DNA of 64,000 nt from Parapristionchus giblindavisi (GCA_943737045.1 CALSFV010000366.1:126501-190500), one strand, 5' to 3'. Positions 29,001-39,842 are shown, numbered from the stretch's first letter. Notes: generated from the letters alone by a model not told the origin. Numbers and translations: made by a program.

Positions 29001-31338
29001 GGTGATGCACCAGACTACCCTCGTTCCGTTCATGAGGTAGAGCCGGGCCCGCCATCTGATCTCCCAGAAAGACGGCGCCTCCTTCGCCACAAACACCCCT
29101 CAAAACCATTGTTCACAGTCAAGTGATTTCTGCCCTCTATGGAAGCATGCCCAATCGGATCTTCGGTCCAATCTCGAGGAGGGGCCACAACATTGATTAC
29201 TAACCTGTTGTTGATCCATTGCTGTTATGCAGAAGTTTGAAAATAATAATATCACATGAAAAAAATCAGGGTGTCATATCATTATGACCCGTTAAAATTT
29301 CGAAAAATCATTATTTTCTCGTTGACCGGGAAATTGAATTTCCTCATACGTGGGCTACCTCAGTTATCCAAGGAGTGGATACAAATGGTATATATCTCTT
29401 TTGATTTCCATTCAAAATTCGGCCAGAATCCCACAATTTTAGGGGTGTCATATCATTATGTCCCGCACTGTAGTATCTTTATGTTTGTTTCGAAATCCAG
29501 TAGAAATTCAATTTATTTTCCGCTTTATTTTACTGTAAGGAAGCAAAGTAAAGGAGAAATGCAAAACTTCAGAACGAAGAGGAAAGTTTGTATTTTTTGC
29601 AGGCGCAAACAAGTTCATCGACGCTTCATATCACATTTACAATCAACAGAAAGTACACAGGAACAATCTGAAGGAGCCTTATGATCCAAAGGAATTCTTT
29701 GGTAGTGACAACATTGATGAACATCTTCCGCTTAGAGGCAATAATGTAAGTATCTCTGGCAATCAGGAAGAAAACTCAAAATATTTATTTTCTCACTATT
29801 CGTGAGAAGTTAAATTGAAATGCAAATATATCTCAATAGGTTTAGAAAGCAAATATATAGCAATAAAATAAGTTGAATTTATACATTAATGTTTTCATGA
29901 GTTTTATGTATTATGAAGAATTCTTTAAATACATATTATAATTCTACGAATTACATGTTCTTTATTCATTGTAGAACGAAGATCGAGTCTCTCTCAATTC
30001 ACGCAATCGTTTCCGTGTTGATGGAAGGTCTTTCCCGAATCTGTATGGAAGAGCCGACGAGGAATCTGATGAAGAATTGGATGGGAATGACCATTTGGCA
30101 GGGCTCGAGAGCCATAATCACTACGGAATGATGATGCAGCATAGTACGTTTGAGTATAAATATTGATATTTTATGGTTTTCATGAAAATATCTTTATTGA
30201 TAGTGCACAATCCGAAATATACAGGAACTGTTAAGATTATAATTGCTTAAAAACTAAAGGTGATTTTGTGCAGGCCATCATCCGTACAATTCGTGCTCGT
30301 CTGCGACCGCTCGTTGTTATTCATCAGACACAGGAATGAGTAGAGAAGTGATCGTTCCTCTGCCTCCTCCTCTTCTATCCAATGGTGGTGTGCCATTGTA
30401 CCAACCAACATCTTCCACTCCACTTCCTCCGATTCCTCCACTCATTAGTAAGTATAGTCCTTCATTCATTGTGTCAAAACGCATTCATACAGAATTCTCC
30501 ATTTTTATCCAACAATTAATGACAAATGACAAATGTTTTATAATTACATTAAAATGCATAACATTTTAGCAATTATGCTACTATTTTAAATAATATTTCT
30601 AGGTGCAACGTGTTCTCCGATGAAAGCAGCGACAGTCTCGTACAAGACAGGAGACAATGCAGTTGTTGCCTATTCTCCTGCATCTATCGCTGACAGTGGA
30701 GGGAGTGGATCAGCTCAGACACGTACAACTAATGCCGACTCTCCTACCCATCCACTGTAGGTTTCTCTATTCTACATAAATAGAAGAGTAGTTACCAAAA
30801 CCATGTATAGTATTTTTTCATAACATTATTTTCATGGAAACAACAATGAAAGTTATCATGCTAAGTTACTTTAGTCGATGTATATATGACTAGAGAAAAC
30901 TGCTTTTGAAGTGAGTAAGAACGAGCAACAATGATGAAAGGAGAGAGAGAGAGAGACTGATAGAAGTTTTTCAATGCTTCCTTTCTCCCTTCTCGCACGA
31001 GCCTCATTGGCTCAGTGGCAGAGCGTCTGTCTAGTAAACAGAAGGTCGCTGGTTCGATTCCAGCATGAGGCACCAAACTTTTGCTGATTTTGAAAAATTA
31101 TAGATTTCATTTAGATTAGATTTAGATTTTATTTATTTATTTTATTTATTACATTTTATTTAGTTTTATAGAATTGATTTTTATTTTTATTATTTCCAGT
31201 ACCGATGGAAGTGATAATGGCGGCAATCGTGGCGATTCTTCCCGAAACAGTCAGATTTCATCAGTTGATGGTCGTTACACCGCTATGAACACATTCAAGT
31301 CTTCCGCACAACCATTTATGAGTACTTTCGCCCGCTAA
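19821..31338 (+). CDS. Five-Ig, two-FN3 transmembrane adhesion receptor
   Basis: Predicted cell-surface adhesion or guidance receptor, 1113 residues from 28 exons that join in frame: 19821-19890, 19965-20083, 20280-20353, 21043-21130, 21260-21340, 22335-22452, 22702-22844, 23148-23318, 23588-23668, 23754-23804, 23938-24105, 24368-24535, 24640-24744, 24815-24917, 24965-25035, 25157-25330, 25783-25905, 26070-26155, 26272-26386, 26784-26918, 27493-27631, 27729-27808, 27919-28018, 29603-29745, 29975-30143, 30274-30447, 30603-30756, 31200-31338. A signal peptide spans about 1-20. Ig cysteine pairs are C50/C104, C158/C211, C277/C323, C391/C445 (the least typical) and C501/C548, with D-x-G-x-Y-x-C motifs in several. 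Two FN3 domains follow (about 596-703 and 704-800). The membrane span is at about 824-845, followed by a Cys-rich, basic stop-transfer stretch. The 268-residue tail has PPLPPIPPL (SH3-ligand-like) and acidic DEESDEELD segments. The 5 Ig + 2 FN3 layout is that of NCAM/Fasciclin II, but orthology is not settled; IgDCC-like families are alternatives. Confidence 0.9.
20231..20272 (+). repeat. GATCTTT heptamer array next to a splice acceptor
   Basis: Imperfect to perfect copies of the 7-mer GATCTTT run up to 7 bp before the acceptor of exon 3 (AG at 20278-20279). The same heptamer array occurs elsewhere in the window (1383, 8904, 17151, 23111, 50849). Confidence 0.8.
21341..22334 (+). other. 994-bp intron of the Ig/FN3 gene
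   Basis: This intron separates exons 5 and 6. It contains a short C-rich run near 21629-21640 and a 124-codon minus-strand open frame (21774-22148) with no recognisable motif. I see no exon or RNA gene in it. Confidence 0.6.
23062..23093. repeat. (GA)n microsatellite
   Basis: About 16 GA dinucleotides in the intron between exons 7 and 8 of the Ig/FN3 gene, followed 18 bp later by a GATCTTT array. Confidence 0.95.
23111..23130 (+). repeat. GATCTTT heptamer array
   Basis: Two to three tandem copies of GATCTTT, 17 bp before the acceptor of exon 8 (AG at 23146-23147). Confidence 0.8.
24244..24275. repeat. Perfect 32-bp palindrome
   Basis: The half-site GTTTATTTTCAATATG is followed directly by its exact complement, with no spacer. 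It lies in the intron between exons 11 and 12 of the Ig/FN3 gene. Confidence 0.95.
26497..26593 (+). repeat. 42-bp tandem repeat
   Basis: Two full 42-bp units (26497-26538 and 26539-26580) and a 13-bp third start with TGACCGGATTTTG. The copies differ at a few bases only. The array lies in the intron between exons 19 and 20 of the Ig/FN3 gene. Confidence 0.92.
28049..29470. mobile_element. Tc1-type fold-back element in an intron
   Basis: The element is flanked by TA on both sides (28047-28048, 29471-29472) and ends in inverted CAGTGCGGGACATAATGATA, the layout of Tc1/mariner transposons. The left arm runs to about 28751 and the right arm starts about 28935, leaving a spacer of about 180 bp. 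The right arm lacks some 170 bp present in the left (about 28394-28568). Both arms carry pieces of the same transposase, pointing in opposite directions, so it looks like an inverted duplication of the 3' half of a Tc1 element. It sits in the intron between the membrane-span exon and the tail exons of the Ig/FN3 gene. Confidence 0.9.
28316..28863 (-). pseudogene. Tc1-like transposase, C-terminal half, broken
   Basis: Two minus-strand pieces in different frames read in order as a Tc1 transposase: 28645-28863 gives AGGTSVMFWVTFLKF and MDYGEYW (family GGGSVMVWG and MDxxxY), and 28316-28576 gives NLDANPMQNMRGLLVSRVY and the C-terminal PNRIFGPISRRGHNIDY segment. The third catalytic acid, normally the E in NPIENLWG, is Q here (NPMQN). 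The N-terminal DNA-binding part is absent. A partly deleted inverted copy is at about 28935-29210 on the + strand. Confidence 0.88.
31001..31072 (+). tRNA. tRNA-Thr (AGT)
   Basis: A complete 72-nt cloverleaf. The acceptor stem is GCCTCAT/ATGAGGC, the anticodon stem TCTGT/ACAGA with loop CTAGTAA (anticodon AGT), and the T arm GCTGG-TTCGATT-CCAGC, with A as discriminator base. A and B boxes fit. A TTTT pol III stop is at 31079-31082. It lies in the last intron of the Ig/FN3 gene (30757-31199), in the same direction. A minus-strand open frame across it is an artefact of the tRNA sequence. Confidence 0.97.
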
Positions 31339-32904
31339 TCGTGCCCTTAGGACCTTTTTGTAATAATTTTATCAGTTTTGCTATCTCTTCAGTTGTTCGA
31401 TGATACCATAGAAGTGTCATTAATTCGTTGTAGTGTGAATGTGTTCCGATGCGGTTTATTAATTTTTTTAATCACACGGGTTTGTCTTATGCTTTGTTCA
31501 GATCGCGAAAATAAAAGAAATAAAATTTCCCTCTTTCCGTAGCATGATTCATCATTTCTCCTTTTTTTTATTTTCGCGGCCTTCGAACAGATCACTATGG
31601 ACTGCAAATATTAATGTTTGCACATATTCGACATAATAGTCTTTCCTTTTTCTTCATTCATTATAATGAATATCGCCCAACCTTTTTCGTTTTTCTCAAT
31701 AAACTCAGAAACCGTGATTACAGTACGAGTCGACACCACCTTCTAAAGTTCTAATTGTTTCATGATATTTCTTCCTCACCCTCTCTGATCTCAATGTTGT
31801 ACTATTCTCCCTAATTCTTGGCCTGTGACACAGTATGACTTACAATAGCCAATTCACTCACAATATAGCAATAATCGTGAAGTAATAAAGCAGATTCTAT
31901 ATTGATCTTGTGAAAGGCCTTCAAACATATTTTATCAATTAATATACTTCTACCTGGTATGGCTAGGTAGATTTGTCATTTGTCGTTAACAAATGGTATA
32001 ATGCCAATGAGTCTTATCACTGTCATTTGATCATATTCTTTATTCTGACGTAGAGGCAGAGTATTCCAATCAGCTCCATGTGCACAGTCAGTATTTACCG
32101 AGAGATTAGTAATAATATCGCGGCGTTTTCAGGCGCAAACATTACATTAATGGTAATTTTTTTGGATAAAAAAACTGCCATAACGCTCGCTATGCATATA
32201 AATTTTTTGTTGGTTCAAATAACGTTTTATGCTTTGACCCCCTTTCTCTTTCATCCGACGTAGCTTAAATGTGATGAATCATACGATTCATACGATGGAA
32301 GTGATGAATGAAATGATACGTTTATTCTTATCGAATTATTAATATTATTAATAGTGTTATTAAATTAGACAAAGAGCAGTCAATCGATCTCGGAAATCTT
32401 AGAACGAGGAACAAGTGCACGTCGAAGGTCATTCGTTTCCCCCTATCTCTTCTTCTCCCTCCCATACCTTTTCATCTTTGCAAGTCTCTCTTTGCATCTC
32501 TCACTCTCTCCCACTCTTTCTTCCTTTATCTCCCTCTATTTCTTTCTCTTTCTCTCACCCTCCATCTCCTCTCCTCTACCTCGTTCCCATATCTTTCTTC
32601 TTCTCTAGCCCACACTCTCTCCCCTATCCCCTTCCCATCCTTCCCACTCTCTTATCTACTCTCCTAGTCGTTTTAATCTTCGTTTATAGATAGTGATGAG
32701 TGTTCCCTGTCTGGTCTTACCTCTATTATTGTCCATTTGTCTGCCTCAGTACTCGACAACAAAAATGTTATTATTACTTCATTTCATTTACTCTTCTAAC
32801 CTAACATGTTCACAGTCTAGCCATAACTTGTATATGACTATCGTCCCTGTCTGTATCGTTATCATTCAAGCGCTGTGTTTGTCTTCCTTGTCATAATCTT
32901 GTTA
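31339..32904. other. 3' UTR and spacer between the two + strand genes
   Basis: It holds the 3' UTR of the Ig/FN3 gene and then a polypyrimidine stretch at about 32440-32670. No coding region is supported; the 92-codon frame at 32415-32693 is low complexity. Confidence 0.6.
31510..31524 (+). terminator. Candidate poly(A) signals of the Ig/FN3 gene
   Basis: AATAAA occurs at 31510-31515 and 31519-31524, about 172 nt past the stop codon. A further AATAAA at 31698-31703 could serve a longer 3' UTR. Confidence 0.5.
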
Positions 32905-32931
32905 GACTGTTCAGGACAAGAGACCAAATAG
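32905..32931 (+). promoter_or_regulatory. Likely trans-splice acceptor of the cupin-like gene
   Basis: CTGTTCAG ends at 32914, 17 nt before the ATG at 32932, with no ATG between. The short leader fits spliced-leader addition. Confidence 0.45.
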
Positions 32932-35900
32932 ATGGTTGATACTCGATCGATAGATCTTCTTGACATTGGAGTCATGGAGACCGGAGACTTTAGAGGACTT
33001 GCACACATATGCAACAAGGGTGATGTGGAAAGGTAAAATTACCTAAGTGCACAAGAAAGCACTTGAATTTTCCATTATTCAAACCGAATTGTAGTACATT
33101 TCAGTTGGCGCGCCTTGATGGACTTTCAAAATTGGCCACCCAAAGGTCGACCCGTCGATTCTGGGAAGGAGCCCGAGCTTATAGAAGAGGTAAATTTGCC
33201 GAAAACTGAACAAATAGAAAAATCATGGTGGTAACCGATTTTGTGAAAGCCGTGGTTTATGTACGTACAATTAGGACGAGATTTGGAAACGTCGAAATGA
33301 TTGACGCACTAGGAAACATAATTTGCCGAAATATGTAAGTGAGAATGCCTGTATTCATTTGCACTCATTAAATTTTTTTGTATTATATATTTTTGGTTTT
33401 TTTTTATTTTTTATTTATTTTGCCAACGATGCTTCATGCGAAGCGAATTGGGTCTAATGAATTCTTCATCTTCATAATACTTTATTTGAAGGTGGTTTCA
33501 ACAGGATATGGCACGGAATTCACCCCAGAACGACTGTATGTACGACTCGATGGAAGCGTATACTATAAGGTGTGATATTTTACCTCGTCTACCTTTCACA
33601 TTCCCCTTCCTCGTCTTGAAAGGTTGTAGATTCACTTTGGTAAAACAACAGCTTGCATAATATTTACCATGTGGGTTATAAGAGATGACGTATCACGTTG
33701 GTCAGAACGGCTATAAATGTGTAAATGTTCTCTGGGCCATCGTAATCTGTTGCAATGAATTTAGCCTTTAATTATAGCCACTGACTGACAAACCGCATAT
33801 CGTTCTTTTCTTCGATGATACCAATATTCTCCGTTGTGCACTTCCTGCTGGACACTCGATCGTAGTCAATGTAGGCATCCTTCATTGTCTCCCATTCGAA
33901 GAGGGAGCGGACGAATGCAAAGTTCGAATGTACCGAAGACATGTGAGTATTGGTTTTTTTTTTCTGAAACGATCACACCGTGTACCATGTATACCATGTA
34001 CAGTACAGCCCGTTCGTGTTGTGTACACATTCTGCGCTGCGCTCCACTGCGGGGCGCATTTGGTCGCATCACTTATTTCCTTTGCGTATGAATATTTTTG
34101 AATTCAAGACAGTCTTAATCATGAGTTTCCGTGATAAAAAGTTCTTTTAATGACTAAAGAAACTGAAACAAAATTTTTATTAATGAGAAAAAACAATTAA
34201 AAGGCAAATCACACTGGTTCGAAAATGATGGGTACTGTAAAATTTCAAAAATATCTTTCGGCGATCGTACGATCGATACGCAATATTACAGTATACCTTT
34301 CCAGTAAATTAATAGTAATCATTTTCGGACCAGTGTGATTTACCTTTTAATTGTTTTTTTCTCATTAATAAAAATTTTGTTTCGGTTTCTTTAGTCATTA
34401 AAAGAACTTTTTATCGCGGAAACTCATGATTAAGACTTTGAGCGCAGCACAGAATGTGTACAAAACACGACCGGGCTGTACTGTATAATACCATGTATTG
34501 AAGAAAGACAAAGAAATGACTTGCATTATTGACAATAGAAAAATATTAAAATAGAAAAACATGTGACCAATAACTATTAGATTGTTCATCGTTATATGAG
34601 GCCGTTTACGTAAGAGTCGACTACCTGCCGGCACAGTCAAAAAATCAAATTTTGGGGATCGGGGTTCTCAAGGGTGCTGATGACGATGGTCATATTCATT
34701 TTGCACCTAGAGTCACCGTTGAGGCCAGACGACGTCGCGTTGAATTCGCGTTCTTAGTCATTTCTCATCTCCCGATGGTGCTAAAATTTACAGACTACGC
34801 CCCTCTGGGCAGAATTTGATGACGATCACGCCTGTCTAATTCATTTTTCATGAAAAAGTTTCTGAAATTTTCAAAATTAGAATTTCTCTCAAAGGCAAAT
34901 GTGTTTTTTGCGAGATACATAGATCGGACCGTAATAGCTTCAGGATCCCATAGAAAAAATTTCAGCCAATTTGAGGTCGACCGTTTCGAGAAAATCAACT
35001 TGTAGTGCCGTGAGATTGCCGTGAAAAAGAGGCAATACCGTCCTCTGATCTACCTCCTTGTCTCTTTTCCCGTCGATCAATAGGGCCCCACACTGCATGT
35101 CCTCTTCCTTTACTACACTCTCTCGCCTTGCCGATTATATGAAGGATTCTAGTTAACTATAAGAGCATTCTATGGACAAATTAAGATAACATTAACAATT
35201 TATTGTTGTAAACAAACATAAGTCATAAAATAACTATTCAAATCCGAATTGGAACAATAAAAGTATGAAATCCACTACAAAACTACTACTCCTCTTCACA
35301 TAGATCTTTTCATAATGATCGTGGACAATGTTCATCATCGATGTGAACTCGTCGCACCTTCCGTTTTGTCTTCTTTTGATCCGATGACGTACTTTTATCC
35401 CACTTTTATTGTTTTTGTTTTGTTTTCTTACAGCGGGTCGTAAACGTCTTTCTGCTATTTCACACGATCCTGAGGAGTCGGAGAACGAAGAGGATTCAGT
35501 AGCTGGTCCTACAACATTGAATGAGGTGATTCCTGTTCTCGAATAGTGCATTTTTACACTATTTCAGGAGGGAAAATCCATTAGACGAGGAAGACCTAAG
35601 AAGACACGTACTCCTCCCATCACTCAAATTGTTGATAAACAAGCTGAGAATACAATTGAAGAGGTTTGAATAAAGATTGTGATTCATCTTATTAGGCTTT
35701 ACAGAAGTCAAACACAATATCTTCAAGAGTAAAACGTACTCAGAGGAAAGGGAATGAAGAAGAGAAGAATACCTATTGTGAGATTAGTTCAGATGAAGAA
35801 GTCGACGAGTTCACATCGATGATGAACATTGTCCACGATCATTATGAAGAGATCTATAGTGAAGAGGAGTAGTAGTTTTGTAGTGGATTTCATACTTTTA

Positions 35901-38590
35901 GTGTTCCAATTCGGATTTGAATAGTTATTTTATGACTTATGTTTGTTTACAACAATAAATTGTTAATGTTATCTTAATTTGTCCATAGAATGCTCTTATA
36001 GTTAACTAGAATCCTTCATATAATCGGCAAGGCGAGAGAGTGTAGTAAAGGAAGAGGACATGCAGTGTGGGGCCCTATTGATCGATGGGAAGAGAGTCAA
36101 GGAGGTAGATCAGAGGACGGTATTGCCTCTTTTTTACGGCAATCTCACTGCACTACAAGTTGTTTTTCTCGAAACGGTCGACCTCAAATTGGCTGAATTT
36201 TTTTCTATGGGATCGTGAAGCTATTACGGTCCGATCTATGTATCTCGCAAAAAACACATTTGCCTTTGAGAGAAATTCTAATTTTGAAAATTTCAGAAAC
36301 TTTTCATGAAAAATGAATTAGACAAGCGTGATCGTCATCAAATTCTGCCCAGAGGGGCGTAGTCTGTAAATTTTAGCACCATCGGGAGATGAGAAATGAC
36401 TAAAAACGCGAATTCAACGCGACGTCGTCTGGCCTCAACGGTGACTCTAGGTGCAAAATGAACATGACCATCGTCATCAGCACCCTTGAGAACCCCGATC
36501 ACCAAAATTTGATTTTTTGACTGTGCCAGATCTCACATATTTTAGTCGAGTCTTACGCGAACGGCCTCATATAACTCTTGCAGACCAACGGACTGGACTT
36601 TGTTGAGCCATCATTCGGAATCATTCGTAATCCATTCGAGATTATGACCATTCAAGGATTTGCTGTAAGTATCACAACATAATACTATTGATAATACTGT
36701 AAATGTTACATAGCAGTACTTACGCATAATGTCACATAGATATTCTGTATTCTATTAGAGTTCTCACGGTGTTTAATATTACAGACATTGTTCCCTGATG
36801 AGTTCAAGGCGGTCTCGTATCCTCTTCAACAATCGAATACCAATCGAAAATATGAAGAGATCAAAGAGAAAGTGGATGAGGCAACGTTCAAGAATGATAA
36901 GGGAAAGATCGTTCCTTACGTAAGCGTTCTGACTTGTTTGTACTTAAAATATCTTTATCATTTTTCTACAATGTAATCAATGTTATTTTATTAATGAACG
37001 CATTTACACAAACAAATTTAAAAAAAAATTAAGCTGATGCCGTCGACGATACAGATTAGAATAACAAAGAATAAATCGTTCAGTTCAAAGCAGAGAACTG
37101 GCCACGATCGAATTTCCCTTCTACGGTGAGAGGAATGAGGCAAGAATTCACTATGGAATGGATTGATTGTGGAGATACAATGGAGATTGAATTTGTGGTC
37201 AATCTTTTGATAAATATTCTAATAGTAACCGAGATTTAAAAATGTTGGAATAGGAATAGGTTAATGAAAAAGAAATGTTATCATCTCTGGGGTGGTATTC
37301 CATGATGAAGCGGAATATTAGGATATACTGATGTACCTACCTTTACGAATATATTTGCATATTTCCTGATTTTTTACAGCATAGGGGCATATAATTCACC
37401 TTAGGGAATTATACCACAATTTTTAATTTGAGATCAATAAATAATATTTGCAGGGTCTATCAGGTACTCTTGCTGGAGGAAAGGGCAGACCTGGCGTGGT
37501 GTATAATAAGCAGAACAAGACGATATCCGTTAATGTGAGTGATTACATTTTATCTCACTTTATTTTTTCCTTTTTTTTGCTGTCATTGTCTGAGCCGGAC
37601 AGTAGTGATAACTTTCAATACAGAGTATTCGTAGCCACCATTCTGGCTTTCAAAGTAATAAGAACACATAGAAAGACTTTTTTGGTGTAACTTATGACCA
37701 AAAATCGTTCTCAGGATTTTCGTTGTGGGACCTCAAATTCTTTTATAATCATGGCACAAAGATCACAGAATAATCATCGTTCAGTGAATATTCTTAATTT
37801 AGCTTCTTCTTCGTCGTGTTGACGGTACTTTCTCGATCGAATGTGAGGAAGGACAGCAGTTGTGTATGATCGTCTCACCTCCAGGAATCAGAGGAGATCC
37901 AATCGAGGTTTGTTATGACTGCATCAATTAAATATTGATAACGACAAGAATATTTTTTTTAAATTTCATTTTTGTTGACAATTTCGTAAAATTCTCTAGA
38001 TGTGACTCTTATTTCAATTTTTTCTTAAACTTTGCGCTTGACGCCCAATTTAGTTCTTTACACTTGAAAATTCTATTATATTAATTGCATCCTGAATCCA
38101 ATATACATATATTCGCTCAGGAGGGAATCTCTGTGGTGAACTTCAATCGTGGAGTGCGTCTTCCGTCCTGCTACTGGCACAGCGTCCCCTTCCCACCTCC
38201 CACTGTAAGCAGATTTATTTATTCATCATATTAGGTTGTCACTGGCCTAGCAATGATCTCCCACAAAACTTCGTGTGTCTTGAATAACGGGACTTACCCT
38301 AACGTTTGGTCCAAAAGTTTTACATTATATTTTTTGCAAATTCGGTTTACGATTTACATTAGTGACAATAGTATATGATAGAACACTGGATGTTTTTACA
38401 ATAAATTATATAAGCGTTATGCTATCACTTGTATTTATATTGACCCTGTCATTTCCAAAATATATTCATAGCATAATATTATTTACAGATCTCAAAGATT
38501 CATCTTTCTGAAGTGGTAGCTGAAACGAATAGTGGACAAACAATCAACGTACAAGAAGAGCTTGGTCGCCCTCTTGTTATTCAATTGTGA
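32932..38590 (+). CDS. Protein with two cupin-like halves, function unknown
   Basis: A 338-residue protein from ten exons that all join in frame: 32932-33032, 33105-33189, 33492-33569, 33778-33942, 36584-36664, 36785-36919, 37454-37534, 37803-37907, 38121-38204, 38489-38590. I see no signal peptide or membrane span. The two halves end in similar blocks: SIVVNVGILHCLPF (His124) and GVRLPSCYWHSVPFP (His297), 173 residues apart, about half the protein. Each follows a beta-rich stretch (HIVLFFDD; LCMIVSPPG). The G...H..PF pattern is usual in cupin and ureidoglycolate-lyase-type barrels, so a tandem enzyme fold is a reasonable but weak inference. The ORF is shared across long introns, one of 2.64 kb filled by two mobile elements. 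Which reaction it catalyses, if any, cannot be told from the sequence. Confidence 0.8.
34001..34483. mobile_element. 483-bp TA-flanked palindromic MITE
   Basis: Both ends read CAGTACAGCCCG inward and are flanked by TA (33999-34000, 34484-34485), the Tc1/mariner layout. Nearly the whole element is an inverted repeat centred on the 14-bp palindrome CGATCGTACGATCG at about 34261-34274; the left arm has about 65 bp with no match in the right. No coding capacity. It lies in the fourth intron of the cupin-like gene. Confidence 0.88.
34591..36575. mobile_element. 2-kb fold-back element with an AT-hook gene remnant
   Basis: Inverted arms of about 0.75 kb (34591-35345 and 35810-36575) start with GTTATATGAGGCCGTT. 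They surround a unique centre of about 460 bp that holds most of a spliced + strand gene remnant; the last exon of that gene runs into the right arm, so its end is present in both arms. No transposase motif was found. A related, shorter copy is at 62080-62865. It lies in the same intron as the 483-bp MITE, about 105 bp away. The target duplication is not certain because the inverted match extends to the last base. Confidence 0.88.
35434..35872 (+). pseudogene. Acidic AT-hook protein, three 3' exons only
   Basis: Three exons join in frame with good splice sites: 35434-35525, 35568-35663 and 35696-35872, ending at TAG. The peptide is acidic (DPEESENEEDS; ISSDEEVDE; EIYSEEE at the end) with one AT-hook-like core, RRGRPKK, in the second exon. 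No start codon or upstream exon is in the element: the arm begins just before the first acceptor. AATAAA at 35954-35959 is 82 nt past the stop. The AT-hook suggests binding to AT-rich DNA. It resembles in composition, not in sequence, the acidic ORF of the element at 12345. Confidence 0.7.
38239..38304 (+). repeat. Dispersed ~65-bp repeat, copy 2
   Basis: Same repeat and orientation as 5635-5700; here it lies in the last intron of the cupin-like gene. Confidence 0.6.
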
Positions 38591-38682
38591 GCATTAATTT
38601 GGCATTATTTTACCCTGAGCAACGGATTCCATTTGTTCACCGGTCTTTGACTACCTGAAAATAAGATTATACATTTATTGAT

Positions 38683-38701
38683 AATAAATCCATTTAATAA
38701 A
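38683..38701 (+). terminator. Candidate poly(A) signals of the cupin-like gene
   Basis: AATAAA occurs at 38683-38688 and 38696-38701, about 95-110 nt past the stop codon. Confidence 0.6.
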
Positions 38702-39842
38702 TTTGATCCCTGCCGCAATCAAGATTTACTGTTGTTGATTAGATATCAATTTGCAAGTGCAAAACAATTTTTGTAATAATTGGTAGATTGATTGATTTGC
38801 TGAATTTTGGCTTCCGCTTCTTTGTTATATTACGCCTAAATGGATATGACTCTTTCACATTCGTTTCAATCAATGTGAACGATATTATTTCCGAATTCAA
38901 AATATCTGAAGTATTATACCATTTATCTTCAATACTTATGTACGGTATAAGAGGAAAACAGTTCGAATTTATTCGTGTTGAAATATATAAGTGCTACTAT
39001 AGGTGAACGAATCTAATTATATTTTCAACATAAACATCCATTACGTATCACTTAATGTTACAGTTAAGTGAGGAGAAAAAGATCGATACAAAACACAATT
39101 TTGATGCACTATTTAACTAGATGACACTTTATCTCTGTAGTTCGTGGTTTAGACCATCTTGCACGGTGAGGTTTCGGGCGAATGTTATGAACACAAAGTT
39201 GTTGCAAAGGAATTTTTGGTCATCAAAGGACTGCAACAATAATCAAAGGGCATGGGGACATTGTTTGGAATATACCAATATTATACGATAAATCTCGTTC
39301 GTATTGTTAAATTAGTTGGGACAAAGGGGAATGGAGCATATTATAAATTTTCCAATGGGATGGGCGGACATAGGCTCTACCCGAGACGGTGTATCTGGAA
39401 GTGCTATAAAGGGAATGGAATTGTTGGATGAGGGAAGGGACGAATGACTAGGCACATTGCAACTGAGTGAGTGTGTCTGACGAATTCCTGACTAGAGAAG
39501 AAGAAGAAGAAGAAGAAGTAATTTAGGCGACTTTGGTCGAATGTTTGATAAATGACGACTAGGGAACTTTGTTCTATGGACATTGGTGCAGTGAGAAATA
39601 AGGGTAAATGCTAGACATAATTTAGAAGAAAGAAAAAAGTAAAACCGAGCTTCAGTAGAAAAGCACGTAGAAATGAATATAGAGCAGCATATGGGAGACT
39701 TCTAGTCTTGTTTACAATTAATTGGAATCGAACTGAATACACTAAAGGGACACTGTAACGAAATATATTCTAGGCACTTCTTAAAATGTGATACAGAAGC
39801 ACTAGAATGTAGAGTAATCATTTGAGAAAAAGAAAATAAAAG
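38702..39842. other. Spacer between convergent genes
   Basis: This region separates the 3' ends of the cupin-like gene and the MADD homologue. It holds a (GAA)n run near 39498-39520 and no supported gene. I found no AATAAA on the minus strand for the MADD gene here. Confidence 0.6.

Noticed and set aside
30861..31076. 71-codon minus-strand frame starting MVPHAGIEPATFCL
   Set aside because: It is the complement of the tRNA-Thr gene; such peptides are a known artefact of tRNA sequence.
33275..33331. Possible extra exon of the cupin-like gene (MIDALGNIICRNM)
   Set aside because: It has a donor and an acceptor, but its phase does not fit exon 2; skipping it joins exons 2 and 3 in frame.
35234..35551. 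105-codon minus-strand frame in the 34591 element
   Set aside because: Its frame is the complement of the first AT-hook exon plus the left arm; it only appears coding because the arm repeats the end of the real gene inverted.
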